This document shows, piece by piece, positions 5,836 through 7,124 of a stretch of 7,124 nt of DNA (position 1 is the first letter of the stretch; each line of letters opens with the position of its first letter). Made by a program: the position numbers and the translations under genes. Under the pieces are notes generated by a model. It searched no databases, was not told the DNA's origin, and worked only from the letters and a program-made list of their open reading frames with translations. The DNA is taken from the NCBI GenBank assembly GCA_025464125.1, contig JAODLU010000271.1:1-7124 (forward strand), given 5' to 3'. This DNA is from Microbacteriaceae bacterium. GTDB lineage: Bacteria > Actinomycetota > Actinomycetes > Actinomycetales > Microbacteriaceae.

Positions 5836-7124
5836 TGACCTCGTCCCTTCCGCTCACCGGGGTGTCCCGCCCGAGGCGCGGCCCTGACGCGGTCACTCTT
5901 CTCACCGTCTACCTCGTGCTCCTGTGCGCCCTGCCTTCAGCACTGTCCATCGCCGCACTGGGGTCGATCGGTCGGCCCGCAACCATCTGGGCACTGGGCA
6001 TGGCGGTCTGGTGGCTGGTGGGCCGCATCCAGCGCCGGGTGCCATCGAGCTCGCAATTCCAGCCGGTGAGGCTTGGCATGTACGCCCTGGTACTCACGGT
6101 GGTGGCGAGCTTCACAGTGGCCATGCTCGGGGGCATTCCGCCAAGCCAGTCCACTACAGCGACCTCAGGGCTCTTCACCGTGGTCGGCTGGGCCGGCGTA
6201 TTGCTGGTGGCGTGCGACGGCATAGCGACGAGGGAACGCATGCTGGTTTTCCTCAGGCGGATCGCATTCGCGGGTGCACTGCTCGCCGTGCTCGGCCTCG
6301 TGCAGTTCGTGACAGGCCAGACGCTGGTCGACGGCATCAGCTTTCCCGGAACGATCACCAGCACCCTCCTCGATGGCCTGCCCAGTCGCGCGGGCTTCGC
6401 GCGGGCATCCGGCACGGCATTGCACCCCCTCGAGTACAGCGTTGTCTTGTGTGTCGCACTCCCGATCGCCATCGCAGTCGGTGTCGTGGATTCACGCAGG
6501 GGGATGCTGCGGCGGGTGCTGCCCATCGTGCTGAGCGGCGCGGCGGCAGTGCTGTCGCTCTCGCGTTCCGCGGTGATCGGACTCGCGCTCGCCGTAGTCG
6601 TCGTACTTCCAGCACTGAGCACGCGGGTGCGGTGGGTGCTGCTCGGGGTGACCGCAGCCATGATCGCGGCAGTTGGACTACTCGTGCCGGGGTTGCTGAG
6701 TTCCATCACCCAGCTGTTCACCGGCCTCAATGAGGACCCGAGCGCGATCTCCCGCCAGAACGGCATCGACGTGGTGCTGCAGTTCGTGGCGAACTCGCCG
6801 ATCATCGGCAAGGGTCTCGGCACGTTCGTGCCTGACATTTACATCTTTGACAACGCCTACATCCTGCTCGCGATCGAACTGGGCGTCGTGGGACTCGTCG
6901 TGTTCGTCTTGCTCGCCCTCCTCGCCCTCGGCTCGGCGTTCCAGGGGCGCAGGAGCCCATTCGCGGCCGATCGCGTGATCGGGCAGGCGCTCATGGCCGC
7001 CGCAATAGCGGGTGCTGTGCTTTTCGCATTCTTCGACGGGCTCTCGTTCCCGCAGTCGGCGGGGTTCTTGTTCCTCGTCTACGGGCTCTGCGGCGCCCAG
7101 CGAAGGATTGCGAGGGACTCGCGC
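5835..7124 (+). CDS. O-antigen ligase/polymerase (Wzy-like) family membrane protein, 3' end outside window
   Basis: From ATG 5835 the frame is open for 430 codons to the window edge. The product is very hydrophobic, with about ten membrane segments; the first lies at about 20-42. It shows the order expected of the Wzy_C/O-antigen-ligase family: R190-A-S-G-T-A-L-H-P-L-E-Y (the region facing the glycan), L-S-L-S-R-S-A-V-I-G-L (240-250, with R244), a large extracytoplasmic loop (about 285-335) ending in I-I-G-K-G-L-G-T-F, then F-D-N-A-Y then I-E-L-G-V-V-G-L (338-354). By family knowledge it would join lipid-linked repeat units on the outer side of the membrane. Where WaaL-type ligases usually have His before Asn, this protein has D339-N340, which fits a polymerase better than a ligase. 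No separate ribosome site is seen, consistent with coupling to the overlapping upstream stop. Only a few C-terminal residues are probably missing. Confidence 0.9.
   Translation, partial: MTSSLPLTGVSRPRRGPDAVTLLTVYLVLLCALPSALSIAALGSIGRPATIWALGMAVWWLVGRIQRRVPSSSQFQPVRLGMYALVLTVVASFTVAMLGGIPPSQSTTATSGLFTVVGWAGVLLVACDGIATRERMLVFLRRIAFAGALLAVLGLVQFVTGQTLVDGISFPGTITSTLLDGLPSRAGFARASGTALHPLEYSVVLCVALPIAIAVGVVDSRRGMLRRVLPIVLSGAAAVLSLSRSAVIGLALAVVVVLPALSTRVRWVLLGVTAAMIAAVGLLVPGLLSSITQLFTGLNEDPSAISRQNGIDVVLQFVANSPIIGKGLGTFVPDIYIFDNAYILLAIELGVVGLVVFVLLALLALGSAFQGRRSPFAADRVIGQALMAAAIAGAVLFAFFDGLSFPQSAGFLFLVYGLCGAQRRIARDSR

Noticed and set aside
5909..6838. 309-codon open frame on the minus strand
   Set aside because: It is antisense to the Wzy-like gene, rich in Ser, Thr, Pro and Arg, with no domain. 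The plus strand encodes a coherent multi-pass membrane protein.

Overview
This window is a piece of a polysaccharide (EPS or capsule) biosynthesis locus from a GC-rich bacterium, most likely an actinobacterium. The support for that is strong G/C third-position bias, good Shine-Dalgarno sites, and kinase-less Wzz-like proteins next to an O-antigen-ligase-family polymerase. A Microbacteriaceae-like host is a guess from general style, not something the sequence proves.

Layout. On the minus strand, reading leftward from about 1495, lie a GT4 glycosyltransferase (1495 to 401) and, directly overlapping its stop, the first 134 residues of an acyltransferase-3 family membrane protein that runs off the left edge. 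A divergent intergenic region of about 145 bp (1496-1639) follows. On the plus strand come five genes: a GH5-like lipoprotein glycoside hydrolase with a second domain inserted in its catalytic barrel (1640-3307), a GT2 rhamnosyltransferase-like enzyme (3394-4374), two tandem Wzz-like chain-length proteins (4418-5110 and 5113-5835), and a Wzy/O-antigen-ligase family polymerase (5835 to the right edge, open). From the GT2 gene onward, spacing is tight (43 nt, 2 nt, then a 1-nt overlap), as in one operon.

How it fits together (inference from families). The GT4 and GT2 enzymes add sugars to a lipid-linked repeat unit at the inner face of the membrane. The acyltransferase would decorate the sugars with acyl groups. 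Wzy would join repeat units outside the membrane, and the two Wzz-like proteins would set chain length. The surface-anchored GH5 lipoprotein could trim, release or edit the polymer, a role analogous to the hydrolases found in other EPS loci. The initiating glycosyltransferase, the flippase and the remaining transferases are not visible and probably lie outside the window.

The most unusual points are two genes whose best-supported starts are not ATG, GTG or TTG (ATT at 4418 behind a perfect AAGGAGG, and ATA at 404 overlapping the upstream TAG), and the GH5 enzyme with a carbohydrate-binding-like domain nested just after its catalytic acid/base. I saw no tRNA, rRNA, CRISPR array, insertion sequence or phage element.
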